Shown here piece after piece: positions 34,901 to 50,654 of a stretch of 64,000 nucleotides of DNA. The position numbers and the translations under genes are program-made. This DNA is from Albifimbria verrucaria (taxonomy: Eukaryota > Ascomycota > Sordariomycetes > Hypocreales > Stachybotryaceae): positions 1 through 64,000 of the forward strand of contig JAHREC010000018.1 in the NCBI GenBank assembly GCA_020081605.1, in the 5' to 3' direction. How positions within the stretch are numbered: the stretch's first letter is position 1; each line of letters opens with the position of its first letter. Below the pieces are notes generated by a model, which saw nothing but the letters and a program-made list of their open reading frames with translations, was not told the DNA's origin and did no database searches.

Positions 34901-36940
34901 ATAAATAGATAAATATATAAAATAAATAAACTAAATATTAAAATAATATTTATAGTATTTTATTAACTATAAATAAAATAATTAAATAAAATAGCTATTA
35001 ATAATATATATAATCTATAATTCTAGCCTATTAAAAACCACTAAAATAATCTTATTTTATATAAACTATAATTTTAATCTATTATTTAATAAGAAACTCC
35101 TATTAAAACTAAGATTAAAAAAAGAATAATTAAAGTAAATAAAATAAAAAAATTATATAATATATTATATAAAGAAATTTCTTTTATTTAATAAAAATAA
35201 TAATATTTTATAATAAGAAAAGATTAAAGGGATTAACTTTTTAAAAAGAGATATAGTTTATATACTATATATAAATATTAAAATTATAAAACCTAATAAT
35301 AAACTAAACTTTAAGAAACTAAAATTATTCTTAATATTATAAAAAATCTTAAAAGTTAATTATAAAATAAAACTTTTAGAAAAATAAGGATATATAATAT
35401 CTTCTATATTATATTATTTAAAAAAGCGCCTAATAGAGAGCTGGCTAAAGAAAGTATTAAAATACTCTTTATTAAATTAAAGTATAAAATTAAAAAACTC
35501 CTTAAGTATAAAATCGATAATAATAATAAAGAGTGATATTTTATTAAATAGAAAAATTATAATAAAAATAAGAATATATAGAAACCCTTAAAAACTTATT
35601 TAATATTAAACTTAAATTAAAGTAATTTTAGAATCGGATAAAGGCCTTAAGTTTATAAACTCCTTCCCTAACCTAAAAAAGCTAGTTTATATTCTTAAGA
35701 ATATTAATAATATAAAGATTATAAATAATCTATTATTTATAAGACTTTAAAGCAGGAAATATCTTATAGGGAGAAATATTATCTTTTTATTTAACTTTAT
35801 AAGACTCTATAAGAGTAACTCCTTATTCTTCTTCTTTATTCTCTAATGAATCTTATATACCTATATTAATTAAGCTACTATATCTACTAATTGAGTTTAT
35901 AGTTTTAAGAGACACTCCTTAATAGCCTCTTTATTAGTATTTAGCTTTTTTAATTACTAGTTTAACTAGGCTATTAAAAAGGTTAAAAAGAAAATATAAA
36001 AGAGTAAGCGAAAAGATAAATAAATAGATAATATTAATACCCTATTATATAGATACCCTTAATAGATATATTTAGTATAATAGGAATATTTAAGGAAATT
36101 TAATAATTAAGCCTATTTTTAAAATAATAAATATATAGTATATTAATAGGAATACTAGAAAAAATAATATAAGAGAATAAATCTAAATATTTATAAGTTA
36201 AGTTTCTCTTCTTTATATAATTAAATATAATATTAATATAATATAGAAAAGAAAGGAAGTATATTAACCTATTAATAAAGTAGGCGATCTATAACCTTAA
36301 ATAGCGACCCTAGCCTAAAGAACTTAGCTATAGGAAGGGAATATTATATTATAATCTATATTAATATTATACTTAAGATATACTAAAATAAATTAACCTA
36401 AATCTATAAATAATTAAGACTATTAATAATAATTATATACCTTACTTACTATTTTATTATAGATATTATAGAAGCCTATACTATAGATAATTATATATAT
36501 AGGTCTATTAAATTAAGGATTAACTAGAAGGGAAATATATAACCTAGTATAATAAAGTATAAATTAAAAGGAGAAGCTTAATAAAGCTAAGGAAGGTAAT
36601 TATCTATTTATTATAAATAAATAATCGAAGGAGCTACTTATTATACTTTAATTATATATAGAGAGTGATTATAAGGAATAAACCCTAGGTAAATAAAGTA
36701 TATAGATAGTAGTTTTCTTTTAGTTTATTAATTAGAAGACTATTATTTATTAATAATATAATTATTAAAATACTTTTAATATAAGTTCTCTTTAATAATT
36801 TATATAATTAGTAATAATTATATAATTATTACTTTAAGTTAAAGTAAGCTCTATTATTTATTTAAGGATAATAACCTGATTTTATCTACCTTATATTAAA
36901 CCTTTAATATAGAATAACCCTTAATTATTATATTTTTCTA
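28987..36940 (+). mobile_element. RIP-destroyed Ty3/Gypsy LTR retrotransposon, copy 1
   Basis: Direct repeats of about 600 bp at about 28987-29606 and 36342-36940 (spacing about 7.34 kb) share blocks such as CCTATATTAATATTATACTT and TTTATTTAAGGATAATAA. A polypurine tract (AGGAAGGGAA, 36332-36341) precedes the right LTR. Internally on the + strand, a mutated reverse-transcriptase active-site box (Y-x-D-D type, both Asp now read Asn) lies at about 33340-33375. A mutated integrase C-terminal module (GD.VYL..NIKTTRPS.KLD.K, GPY/F type) lies at about 35245-35330. RT before integrase is the Gypsy order. Almost every C and G is lost and stops occur in all frames; the element is dead. Confidence 0.68.
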
Positions 36941-39900
36941 TTTATATAATAAGTATTTTTCTTAAAAAATAAAAATAAATAGTTTTTTAATTTAAAAGAA
37001 TATTAATATAAAATAGTATTTTATAAAGAATTAAAAATAGAATATTATAGAGTTATTATTTAATTCCTAAAGAATAATATTATAATACTATTTAAAAGCC
37101 TAAAATATCTATTTAATTATATATAAAAAATCACTAAAATAGTAGATTATATATAGAATAAATATAAGGTTTATTAAGTAGTGAAGATTAAAAAATTAAT
37201 ATTATTAAAAGTAGAGAAAAGTCTAAAGAAAGAGCTTAGTATATTAATTTATCTTAGGTAATTTATTAATTAAATATAATAAAGGATTTATAATAGCCTA
37301 TAGATATTAAAACTGCTTAAAATACTATATAGAAAGATAATAATTAATAGATAAAATAAATATAAATTATAAAGAATAAACCCTAAATAATATAATAAAG
37401 AATATTTAAAAACTATATATTTATCTTATATTATATTAATTATAAATACTTTATATTACTTATTAAGAAATTCTTTAAGAAGATTAAAAGACTTATTATT
37501 AATAAAGAAATTAAGAAATTACTAAAAATATTAAAATCTAAGAATAGAAGAGAATTAATTAAAGATTAATAAAGAGAAATAACTCCTATTAATAAAATAT
37601 TAATAAAAAGTATCTAAAGGAAATTATAAAAGCTATAAAAAAATAAATAAATAATAAACTCTTTATAAATATTAAATATAATCTTATTATTAAATAAAAT
37701 AATATATTAATTTATTATACTAAAAATAAAAATTAAAAGAAAGAAGTTTTATATAATAATAAATATTAATATAATAAATAACTTTATTAATTATAAAGTT
37801 ATAAATTAGAATTAACTTTTATAAAGAAAAAAGAGTATTTATATTTAATATAAAATATTAAAAGCTAAGCTTTTATTTATAATAAAGAAGTTATATTTAA
37901 ATATATTTATTTATTAAAGAGTTTATATTAAAAAATAAATATAGAAATTAGATTTAATATTATTAAGCTCTAAGAATATAATATTTTTCTTAAATATTTA
38001 TAATTAAAGAAGTTTTAATTTATAATTAATTTTATTATTAATTAAATTACTCTATTTAAAGAGTAATTAATAAAGAAATTATAGATTTAATTAAAAATAA
38101 ATATTTATTATAATTTATTATTATAATAAAGAAAATATTATAAATAGAGATAGGAATATATAAAGAAAGAGATTATATTAATTAAAAAAATAATATAATC
38201 TAGAATATAATATAAATAAAATAAAAGAATAAAGAATTAATAAATATATTATCTTTAGTTAATTAAAATAAAATTAATAAATATAATTAAAAATCTTTTA
38301 AAATAAAAAAAAGCCTTAAAGGAAAAATCTAAATAATTTAAACTTATATTAAAATAATACTATAAGTATAAGAAATTATTTTAAGATAAATTAAAAATAA
38401 AGCTATTAAAGTATTTAAAATAGAATTATAAAATTTATTTTATTAATAAAAAGAAAACCCACTTTCTATTAATCTATAATATAAATATAAATAAATTAAA
38501 AACTCTATAAGAATATTTAAATAAAAATCTTAAAAAGAATATATTTAAAAATTAATTTTATTAACTAAATATTTAATTATATTTATATTAAAAAGAATAA
38601 AAAACTATAATTAATAATAAATTATAAATAATTTAATAAAATTATAATTAAAAATAGAATATTATTATTATTAATTATTAAAATAAGAGATTAATTATAT
38701 AAGAAAAGAATTTATATAATATTAGATTTTAAAGGAATATATAATTTAATTTAAATAAAAAAAGTAAGGAATAGAAAACTATCTTTAAAATTAAATTTAG
38801 CCTATTTAAATACCTAATAATATTATTTAAACTTATTAATATATTAATAACTTTCTAATAAATAATTAATAATATTCTTAAAAACTTTATAAATAAATTT
38901 ATTATAATTTATTTTAATAATATATTTATTTTTTTAATAATAAAAAGAGTATAAATAATATATTTATTAAGTTTTATAAATATTATAAAATATTAAACTC
39001 TTAATAAAACTAAAGAAAAATTTATTCTATATAATAGAAGTTAATTTTCTTAAATATATTATTTATTATAATAAAATTTAAATAAAAATAAAATAAATTA
39101 TTATTATTAAAGAATAAAAGAAACTTAAGAATATTAAAGAAATTTAAAACTTCCTTAGATTTATTAATTATTATTAATAGTTTATTAAGAATTTTAAAAA
39201 ATAATAAAACCTTAAATAAACTTAATTTATAAGAATAAAGAATTTATATTTAAGAATAAAAAGAAAAAGCCTTTAAATAACTTAAAGAATATATTCTTTT
39301 AAAATTAATATTTATTATCTTTAATTTTAATAAACTAATTAAACTAAAAATAAATATATTTAACTTTATATTAAAAGCTATAATAGAATAATAAAATAAA
39401 AATAAAATTCTATATTTTATTATATTTTAATTTAAGAAACTTAATAAACTATTATTATATTATTTAATTTATAATAAAGAATTTATAATAATTATTAAAG
39501 TATTTAAAGAATTTTAATATTATTTAATAAATAATAAATATTATATAAAGATTTATATAAATTATAAAAATATCTTCTATTTTATAATAATTTAAATACT
39601 TATAATAAAATAAATATAATATATAAAGATATTTATATTCTTTAATTATAAAATTATATATTTTAATAAGTATAAGAATAAATAAATTAATACCTTAAGT
39701 TAATAAGCTAATTATAAATAAAAATTCCTAAGATTATAAAATAACTTTTAAAAAGAATAAGAAAATAAATTATTTAAAGCTATAATAGTTTAATCTATTA
39801 AATTAATTAATAATTAAGCTTAATAATAAATTAAAATAATTAATTATAATTAAAAATAATAAAGTATAAAGATTAAAAATATTTAAAGAAATAGAAATAG

Positions 39901-42470
39901 TATTTAATAAATTCCTTAATAATTATTAATATAAAAAAGATTTAAATTAATTTTAAAATAATTAGTTAAATTATTTAAAAATATTATAATTATTTATTTA
40001 TAGAATATTTAAGAATCTATAAAATATATAAAAGAATTTAATAATATTATAATATATTAAATTTATAAAAGATATTAAGAAATATATTAAGAATTATAAT
40101 ATTTATAATATAATTAAATTAATAAAATATAAACTATATAAATATTTAAAACTATTATTAATTTTAATTTAATTCTAAAAATCTATTTTATAGGATTTTA
40201 TTATAAAGCTATTTAAATTAAAAGAATTAAAATTAAAAGATACTTATAATAATATTTCTATTATTATTAATAGACTTATTAAATTTATCTACTTTATTAT
40301 TTATAAAAAGTAATAAATATTAAAAATATAATATATTATTTCTTATAATATATAATAGCTAATTATAGATTATTAAATAAAATTATTTTAAATAAAGAAT
40401 TAATATTTATATTAAAATTCTAATAAGAATTAATAATATAATTAAGAATAAATTATAAGCTTAATATAGCTTATTACTCTTAAATAAATAAATAAATAAA
40501 ATAAATAAATTTAATCTTAAAATAATATTTATATTATTATATTAATTATAAATAGAATAATTAAATAAAATAGTTATTAATTATTTAAATAATATATAAT
40601 ATTAATATTTTAAAGATAATTAAACTTATATTATTTTATATTAATTATAATTATAATTTAAACTTCTATAAAAACTAAAGAAAGAATTAATAATTAAAAA
40701 AATAATAATTAAAGCTAATTAAATAAAAGAACTATATAATATATTATAATAAGAAATCTTTATATAAGAAAGAATAAGAAAATATTATAATTAAAAAGAT
40801 TAAAAGAATTAACTTTTTAAGAGAGAAGTATAGTTTATTTACTTAGAAAAAATATTATAATAAAATAATTAAATAATAAATTAAATTATAAGAAACTTAA
40901 ACTATTTAAAATTATATAAAGAATTTTAAATATTAATTATAAACTTAATTTATTAAAAGAAATAAAAATCTATAATATATTTTATATTATTATATTTAAA
41001 TTAATATTAAATAATAAACTAATTAAAAAAGTATTAAAATTATAATAATTAAATTAGAATATAAAGTAAAATATATTATTAAATATAAAATTAATAATAA
41101 TAATAAAGAATAATATCTTATAAAATAAAAAGACTATAATAAAATAGAAAATATATAAGAATTATTAAAATATTTAAGAAATATTAAAATTAAATTATAG
41201 AACTTTTAAAAATAAATAAAATTATATTCTAATTAATAATACTAAAACTACTTATTAATTAAACTTTATTAATAATATATTAAGCCTCTATAATTATATT
41301 ATCTTTTTAATTTAATTCTTAAAAGCTATAATAAAAACCTACTACTTATAAAAATAGCTTAATCTTATTAAAGCCTTTAATAGTTTTTTCTTTATTTTAA
41401 TAATTTAAGTATTTAAAAACTATTAAATATTAAAAGCTTTTATAATTATAATAAATTAATAAGAAAAATAAAAAATAATAATAAAAATATAAATACTAAA
41501 AAGTAATAAAAGATTATTATATTTAAAGTAATTTAAAATAATATAAAAAGAATATTATATATTATTAAAAGTTATTTTATAAACTTAATTAATTTAAAAA
41601 TAATAAAAATAAAATATATTAATAGAAGAATCTTAAGAATTAATTTATATAATAGAGTAAAGATATTTTTAATAGCTATTATTAAATATTATATTAATAT
41701 TATTAAAAACTAAAATAGAAAAAAGAATATTAATTTATTAATAAAATAGATAATTAATAATTTTATATATAATCTAGATTAAAGCTTAAGGACTTAGTCT
41801 TTAAAAGAGAATATTATATTATAATCTAATAGCTAATAAAATAACTAAAACTATAAATTAATTATAGATTATATAGAATAGTTAAATTATTATAATTTAT
41901 ATTATTAAAATAATAATAAAATATAATTAATATAATAGCTATTATTATTACTATTTATATATTAAAATATAGACTATTTTATAGAATAGAAAGAAAAATA
42001 ATATTAATTAAGTTAATTAATTTAAAGTACTTAAAATATTAAAAGAAAGAATAATTAATTAATAAAAAAGAATAATAAAATATAATTTAATTAAAACTAA
42101 AAAATTATAAATTATAATTATAATTTATAATATAGAATTATAAATTATAATTATAATTTATAATCTAAGATTATAGATTATAATAATAATTTATAATTCT
42201 CTTAGAATAATATAAGTATATAAATAGAAGGTTTTTTTTATTATTAATTAGAAACTTACTAGCTATTAATAATATATAGTTAATAAAATACTTTCTATTT
42301 TTATTTTTAAAAGAGAATCTTATTAATAATTAATAATCTATTATTATAAATAATAAGCCCTATTCTTCTATTTAAGAATAATACTCTATAAATACTTATT
42401 TATTAACTCTATACTTTTAATATTAAGTAGAAAACCCTATTTATTATAATAAAAGAGTATTAAATAGAAG
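36342..42470 (+). mobile_element. RIP-destroyed Ty3/Gypsy LTR retrotransposon, copy 2, in tandem
   Basis: The sequence repeats the internal region of copy 1 about 5.57 kb further on: the mutated RT box recurs at about 38903-38935 and the mutated integrase module at about 40815-40920. An LTR-like block follows at about 41812-42470, again preceded by a purine tract (AAAAGAGAA) and starting TATTATATTATAATCTA as at 36342. Copies 1 and 2 thus lie head to tail around a shared or adjacent LTR at 36.3-36.9 kb. Ends are approximate because of mutation. Confidence 0.58.
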
Positions 42471-45400
42471 GTTTAAATATTAAATTAAATAGAAATATCT
42501 ATTTCTTTTTATATTTAAATAAAAATTATAATAAAGAATTATATTTTATATAATACTAAGTATAATATTCTAATATATAAAGTATATATAATTAGTATTT
42601 ACTTTAATTTTAATATTAAATTCTACTTTTATTATTAATATTATTTAAAAAATAATAAATTATATAATATTAAGGGTTATTATAACTTAATATTCTTTAA
42701 TTATTTAAATACTATTAAGCTTTTTATTAATTATAGCTTATTTATTTTATAATTTTATATATTAAATAAGCTTAACTATAATAAAAAATAATATTTTAAT
42801 AAAATATAAAAAAGAATTTAAAATAGTATTAAAGAAATATAATATATAGTAATTATATATTAAAATATATTAAGATTAAGCTATAATTATAAATATAAAT
42901 ATATTTAAAATATTAAATTATTTATAATAAAAATAAAATAGCTTTTAAGATTTTAAAATATAATTAATTTAATAAAATTATTATAGAAACTATAAAGATA
43001 TTTAATATATAATATTTAAGAAGGCTTATATATAAAAATAAATAAAAAGCTATAATTATAATTTAATTTAAATAAAGAATATAAAATAAATATAATATAT
43101 TAAATTAAAGAATTTAATAAATATTTATAATATAATATAATAGATTATAGCTTTAAATTAGAAGAATTAAAAGAATATTATTAATAAGAAATTAATAAAG
43201 AATTATATATTATAACTTTTAAATAAAAGCTTTAATTAAAAAATTAATTATTATAATTAATATTTTAATAATATATTAAAGAAGAATTTATAGTATTTAT
43301 ATAGTATTAAGGCTAGTAAACTATATAATAAGCTATTTAAATATATTATATAGAAAGAATTATAGAAAAAATACTAAGCTATTAAATATTATTATTTAGG
43401 GTTCTATTAATATATATTTTAAATAAAATATTAAAAGGTAGAAAAAAGCTTATTATATTCTCTATTAATAAATAATAATAATTAATATAAAATATTATTA
43501 AATCTATTTTAAATAATAGAATAATAAATATAAATATAAATATATATAATAATAATAATAATCTTAATAGTGAAAATAATAATAATTTATTATTATATTA
43601 TACTAGATTTTTATTCTATATATATATACTTTAAAAATCTAATTTATTAATATAGATTCTATATTTTTATTATTTAATATCTATATTATAAACCTTTATA
43701 CTTTCTTTTAAATAATATTAAAAATACTCTAGCTTTTATTATATATTTTCTATTTAATCTTCTCCTTAACCCTACTCTCTATTAATCTAAGTATTAATTA
43801 TATTCTATTTATAATAATTATTATTTTAGCTTTAATTATAATCTCCTACTCTTACTATAATTAAAATAATATTAAAAATTATACTATTTTTATAATATTT
43901 AAATATATTTAAATATAATTTAATAATAATATTTATTTACTTTTTTATTATTTTAAATCTCTATAATAGCTAAACTATTAATAATAATATTATTATAATA
44001 ATTATAATTAATACTATAATTAAATTAATTAATTAATATATTTAAATATAATATTTTTATTTATAACTTAGCTTCTATTTAATCCTAATTATAATTATTA
44101 AGATTATTAATATTTTTAATTTTATTATTTATTTCTTCTATATTAATACTTTTATTATTTTTATTATTTTTATTATTTTATATATAATTAAATTAATTAT
44201 TAATAATATTTCTTCTTATTTATTATCTTAAATAAGCCTTAATAAATCATTTAATATTATTATTCTATTTAACTATATAATATATTTATTTTTTATTTAC
44301 TTTATATAATAGCTACTTCTCTTCTAATTATATATTTATTTATTTAATAATAAATATAATCTATTAAAAAATCTCTTTATATTATTTTTATATATTATCT
44401 TTTATTTAATTTATATATAATCTTCTTAGTTTTATAATTAGATTATTATATTATATTTTAAATAATATTAAACTATTAATAATTTTAAGCTTAATCTTAA
44501 TATAAGCTTAATCTATAATTTATTTTAATATAATCTATTTTAATATTAATTATAGTTTTTTTCTTTTTAATTGATTCTATAATAATATATAATTTATTTA
44601 GATTTAATCTATATAAATAAATAGCCTATTTAATATAATTTAATTATTTATTTAATTCTTTATTATTATTAATTATTTTAATTATTTTTTTAATTTATTT
44701 AATAATTCTTTTTCTTTTTTAATTTATAATATTAATAAATAATATTTTATAAATTAAAACTTATTTTTAGATTATTATTATATATAAGTTTAAATAATTA
44801 AATATTAATCTTAAATTAATAATTATTTATATAGCTTATAAAAACTATTAATATTAAATATTAATAGTTTAAAGAGTTATATTATATTTACTTTATTATA
44901 TTAAATATTATTTATATTTATATAAATTAATTTAATAATAAATCTCTTAATAATATATTTTATTTTTATTTTTATTATATATAATAAACCTACCTTTATA
45001 TTTATTATATTATATTTTAATAATTAATAATATTATATATAGAATTAAGTTTATATTATACTATAGTTTTTAAAATAATTTTCTTAATTTATTTTATATT
45101 TAATATAAATTTAATATTTTTTTAATTTTAATTTAAATATTTTAATAATAATTAATAAATACTATCTTTTTATAATAATATTATAAATATAATTTAATCT
45201 TTAATATAATATATATATATATATATTAATATTTCTTATAAATTAAAATAAATATTCTTTAATATAAATAAATAGATTTATAATTTAAATACTTATTAGT
45301 TTATTTAGTTTAAATTAATAAACCCTATTCTTTTTAATCTTTTTTTTATATTAAGGCTAATCTTTATAATTTAGCTATAATCTTAGTAATTATCTTATAT

Positions 45401-48400
45401 TTAACTAATTATATATTACTATTTTAATTTATTTTAATATAATAATTTTAAATTATTAAAATCCTTTATTAAATATATTAAAACTTTTTTTTTAATAGGG
45501 TTTTAATTTATTTAAACTTTTATTAATTTAAGTATTTAAAATAGAATAGAAAAAAATATTAATAATAAATACTAGCTATTTATAGTATAATCCGCTTTAT
45601 TTAATATATTCTTTTTAAGAATTATTATTTTATTTTTATTTATTTTTCTATTTATATTTATATATAATATAATTCTATATATATTTCTCTTCTTATATAA
45701 TATATATATATTAATTATATTATATTCTATTTAACTATAATCTTATAATAACTAATATTAACTTAATAGATTATATTAATAATTAATAATCTTTTAATTA
45801 TATTTAATTATAAATACTTCTTAAAATAGATCTTATTATTTATATAATCTTTTCTTTTTCTTTTTATTAATATTCTAATAATATCTCTATAAATATATTT
45901 TAATCTTATTAATAATATATATATACTTATATTAATAATAAAATATAAATAGATATTTAAATAACTTAATAAATAGATTAATAATCTTTATTTTTATTTT
46001 ATTTTTAATTAGTAATAAATAAATATAGTCTATATTAGTCTATATAGATTAGAGTCTATTTTCTATTATTTTATAATAGGCTCCTTAATATATTATAATA
46101 CCCCTAATATACCTCCCTTATTATCTAGACTCACTTTTAACCTTACTTACTTTATAATTACTTAATTTCTACTATATATTATAAGTATAATTCTGCTTTA
46201 ATATAGATAAAAGTTTAAATTATTAATATTCTTAAGAATAGCTCTTTATTAATATATATATTATATATTTTATTTTTAGTTAACCCTAAAAACCTTTAAT
46301 ATTAATATATAAAAACCCTTAATACTAATTTTATTAATATAAAAATAGAATATAAATAATATTAAAAACTATTAAGTCTATAGTATAAGTTATAAATAAT
46401 AGGAAGGACTATAAGCCTAAATATATTTTCTTTAAATAATAGATTCTTTCTCTTTCTTATCTTTAGGATTTTAAATACTCTATTAAGTTACTAGTTAATA
46501 AACTAAAGGAATAGAATATATATAGAAGGCTAAAAATAGAGGTAAATATAAGACTAAATACCTATAAAAGCATAATAATAATATTTAAATCCACTCTATA
46601 TAGAAGGTAATATATATTTAATTAGCTTACTATCTATATTTATATTATTATATTATAGCCTTAGGTTATTTACTCCCTCTGCCTCTTCTTACTTCTTCTA
46701 TTTAATTAATATAGCTATAAAGAATTTAATTAAGAAAGACCTACTAGTGCTATATCTTTTCTATATATTAATAAGTTATACTACTCTCTATTAATACCTA
46801 AGGCTACTTATACTATAGTAAATATAGTATATATTTAAATAATACTTTCTTCTATTAACCTAGATTCTTATTCTTTTTATAAAGAATATTAATATAACCC
46901 TCTTATATTCTTATATATATATAAAGCTCTATTAATCCTTATTACTTTATATTAAAAGCAAAGTAAAACTAACTCTATAAGAATAGGATATTATAATTAA
47001 ATTATAAGTTTAATATTATTAAATACTATACTTAAAGGTAAGCTATCTTTTTAAAATCGAATATTTTCTTAATAATTAGAAGTCTATTAATAAGTTTTTA
47101 TATTTATATAGGCTTAATACTATAGCTTCTATTTTAATATAATAAATTCTACTCTTTTTATAAAATATAAAATTATATTAAATATTAATTACTCTATTCT
47201 TAATTTATAAATAAATTATAATATAAACTATTCTCTTTATATATAGCTATATAATATTAATATAAACTATTAAATAATAATTAATCCTTATTTATTATAT
47301 TTATTAACTATATTTAATCTATTATTTATTTTCTCTTTTAATATAATATCTTAAATTCTAATTCTAATCCTTTTAATTTAAGCTAATAATAATCTATAAC
47401 TCTATAATTAAACCCCTAGGTCTTTTAATATAATTAATATATATATAGAATCTAGAATTACTATATTTAATAGTATTAAAATTAATAAGGCTTTAATCTA
47501 AGATTAAGCCTTTTACTTTTAGCTTTAAACTTTTAATCTAATAAATCTATATAAATAGACTCAGCTTTAGATCTATATAAAAGCTATTTTTATTCTAGTC
47601 TTATTTAGGTTTAAGTATATAATTAGTATAATTAAAAGGATTATAGTTTTATATTATTTAATTCTAGGAAGTTTAAATAAATTAAAGTATCGATAATACT
47701 ATTAGGGTATTTTACTAACTAAAGGTATATATTAAATAATTATTAATAGATAATATATTAATTTATCTATAGACTTCTAAGGAATATATATATACTTATC
47801 TAAAATACCTAATATTAACTTATATATAGAAAGAAGCTATAGATAGAAAAAATAAATAATACTATATTTAGATTTCTTATATTATATAGGCCTATCGAAC
47901 TAGCTACCTATCTATTTTAGGTATTTATAAATTATATAATAAGGTATTTACTAAGCAGAACTATATATATCGCTATATTAAAGAGTTTTATAAAGGGAGA
48001 AAAAGGATTTAATAGTAAAATAATAATAGGGGCTTTTATATTAGTTTCTTAAGAGTTTACTATAGTTTAATTAAAACCAGTTCTTCAATAACTATAATAT
48101 TACACTGAGTATATATAAATAATTCCCTTATCTATATAGATATTTAAGGACCACCCTCCTAAGGAAGGATTTAATAGCTATTTAGGCTATTCTACTATAT
48201 ATATACTCTTATTACCTTTGAACCTATCTTACTGGATTAATAATAATAATATAGCGCTCACTAGTTAGTATTGCTTCTTATATATTCCTGCTATTCTATC
48301 GAAGGATAAACTATAGTATACTTACCTATACTATCTTCTATAGTAAGTATTACTATTATCTTTAAGTAGAAGTCTGCTAGCCTTATTAAATACTTTTCTT

Positions 48401-50654
48401 TATACCTATCTATATACTTAGCAAAACTCTACTCCTAACTGCTTTAAAGTAAGCTATCTTTATCTTCTATAAATAATACTGCTATATTCTCTTAAGTAAT
48501 AATAGTGAATTATTTACTATTTATACTAAATCTTAAAGGCTATAGCTATGTGTTAATAATAGGCTTATAAGCTACGCTGCTAGCAGTAATTAGCTAAGTT
48601 TTAGGTTATTAAAATACCACCTTTAGAAGTGGATAATAAGAGATAACTTTTATTAAATTCTATTAGTCTTATATAATTCTTTAAAGTCTTTCTTTATATA
48701 AATACGGTTATCTGCCACTTTAGCGCTTAATTAATTATTTTATTATCTATATTAAAGTAGAGATTTAAGATATTAAGCTAGTAACCTAGTTTATTTAAAA
48801 GAGATTAAAATAAGAAAGATAAAGCTCGGAGTAGACTATATCGATACTTCAATCAGTATAGGTAATCTTATATTAATATATTAGAATCAAGGCTGATAGG
48901 ATAAAGCAGAGACACTTCAGATATAGCTAATTTAATTTAATATCCTACTATAGAAACTTAATTAAGCTATTCGATTATACCTTATTAATATCTATCTATA
49001 TTTATATTTTAAGTTAATAATAAATTTCTATTAGTTTCTTCTCTTAATATATAGGAATCTATTATATATATAATAGTAATATACCTAGTACTAAGAATAT
49101 TATTGATTCTCTTATTATAAAGAAAGGTTTCCTTTATTATTAACCTATCCTTATCTATAGTATAGAGTATATATTAAAGTATAGATATATTATCCAGATC
49201 CTATTATATAGATAGAGAAAGCTTAGTATTATTTAGATAGATTTTTAGCTATTTAAGTTACTTAAATAATTCTAAGCTTTTTACTTTAAAATCCTAGTTT
49301 AGGAGAAGAGGTTTAAGAAGGAATTTATAGAGAATAAAATCTAGCAATACCTTATATACTAACTTAGACCTTTTATATCTCCTAAATAATATTAATAAGT
49401 TAATAAATTCCTTATTAATATTATTAAATCCTATAAATTTAAATATCTTTTACTATTAGAATAGGTATTTATAAACTTAGGAGTAAAGCGGATTAGGAGC
49501 TAGTTTATTTCTCCTTTTAGCTATTTAATAAGTATAATATAAATATTATAAAAATGGAGATATAAGAAAAATATTATAGGAATATAAATAATAGGGTAAG
49601 ATTAAAGTACTATATATTTAATATATAGAAGGAGATAAAGGGAATAAAAGAAAAACCTATTATTATACGAGGGCTATTATTAGTATATATAGCGTTTAAT
49701 TTATAGACGCGACAGCACGGACTCTTTATACTACATATAGCAATCACGGTGCTATTATACTACTCTGACCTATAAATACTACGCTTAAGGCTAGAACTGG
49801 CTATAGGGGCTTGTAAGAATGGAGCTAGCAACCCTGATAATTACCTATTATTCTATTTATATTAACTTACTATACCTATATAACTTCTCTAAGCAAGCTA
49901 ATTCTTACGATCCCGCTATATGTCTCTTTCGCTAAGGATAAGCAAATAAAAACTCTACTTCGAATTATATACCTACTGTACTTAGCATACGAAATAGCGA
50001 TAGAGTGTGCGGTAAAAAACTATCTCACTAAAGTCTACTTCCGCTTTCAGATTGGAACTTTTAGCAGGCTAACCTAAGCCTTAACTAAGTAGCCTAGACC
50101 TATAGCTAAGGCTACTAGAACCTAACTCTAAAGACACTAAGCTAGCAGGGATTTTACCTAAGCTATTAACCTTTATATAGACTATATAATATTAATACCC
50201 TTTATAATATAAATATATATTTTATAATTTAAATACCTACCTAAGGATCTAGAAATACTCTACTTTAATATATTTTAATAATGGGGCTAAGTATACCCTA
50301 GGCTAATTATATTATTATTTTTATATAATTGGATATATAAACTATTTTCTTTTATTTTTCCCTTTCTTCTATCTTAACTATATATTTAATAAGGTACTAG
50401 TGGGTATTTTCCTAAATTAATTCTATTAAAGCAATAGAGAAATAATAAAAAGAAAATTAATATTATTATTTAATAAATAAATAAAAGATTTAAACCCTTT
50501 CCTATTATATATATTTATAGTAGTATATTCCTTATTAAAAAATAATTATACTATTAATATTAATAGATTAAAGAGCTTTATAATATTAATTAATTATTTA
50601 TTATAATATATCTTATAAGGCTTTTTATAATCTATAATATAGGGATAGATATAG
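42471..50654. other. AT-rich repeat relics, unassigned
   Basis: No intact gene. The + strand is A-rich to about 43.55 kb and T-rich from there to about 46 kb, suggesting a minus-oriented ruined element. From 46 kb onward mutation is less complete (more C and G remain). A distinctly less AT-rich pocket lies at 49690-50170 with several CpG and CpA dinucleotides, but it holds no long frame. Confidence 0.5.
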
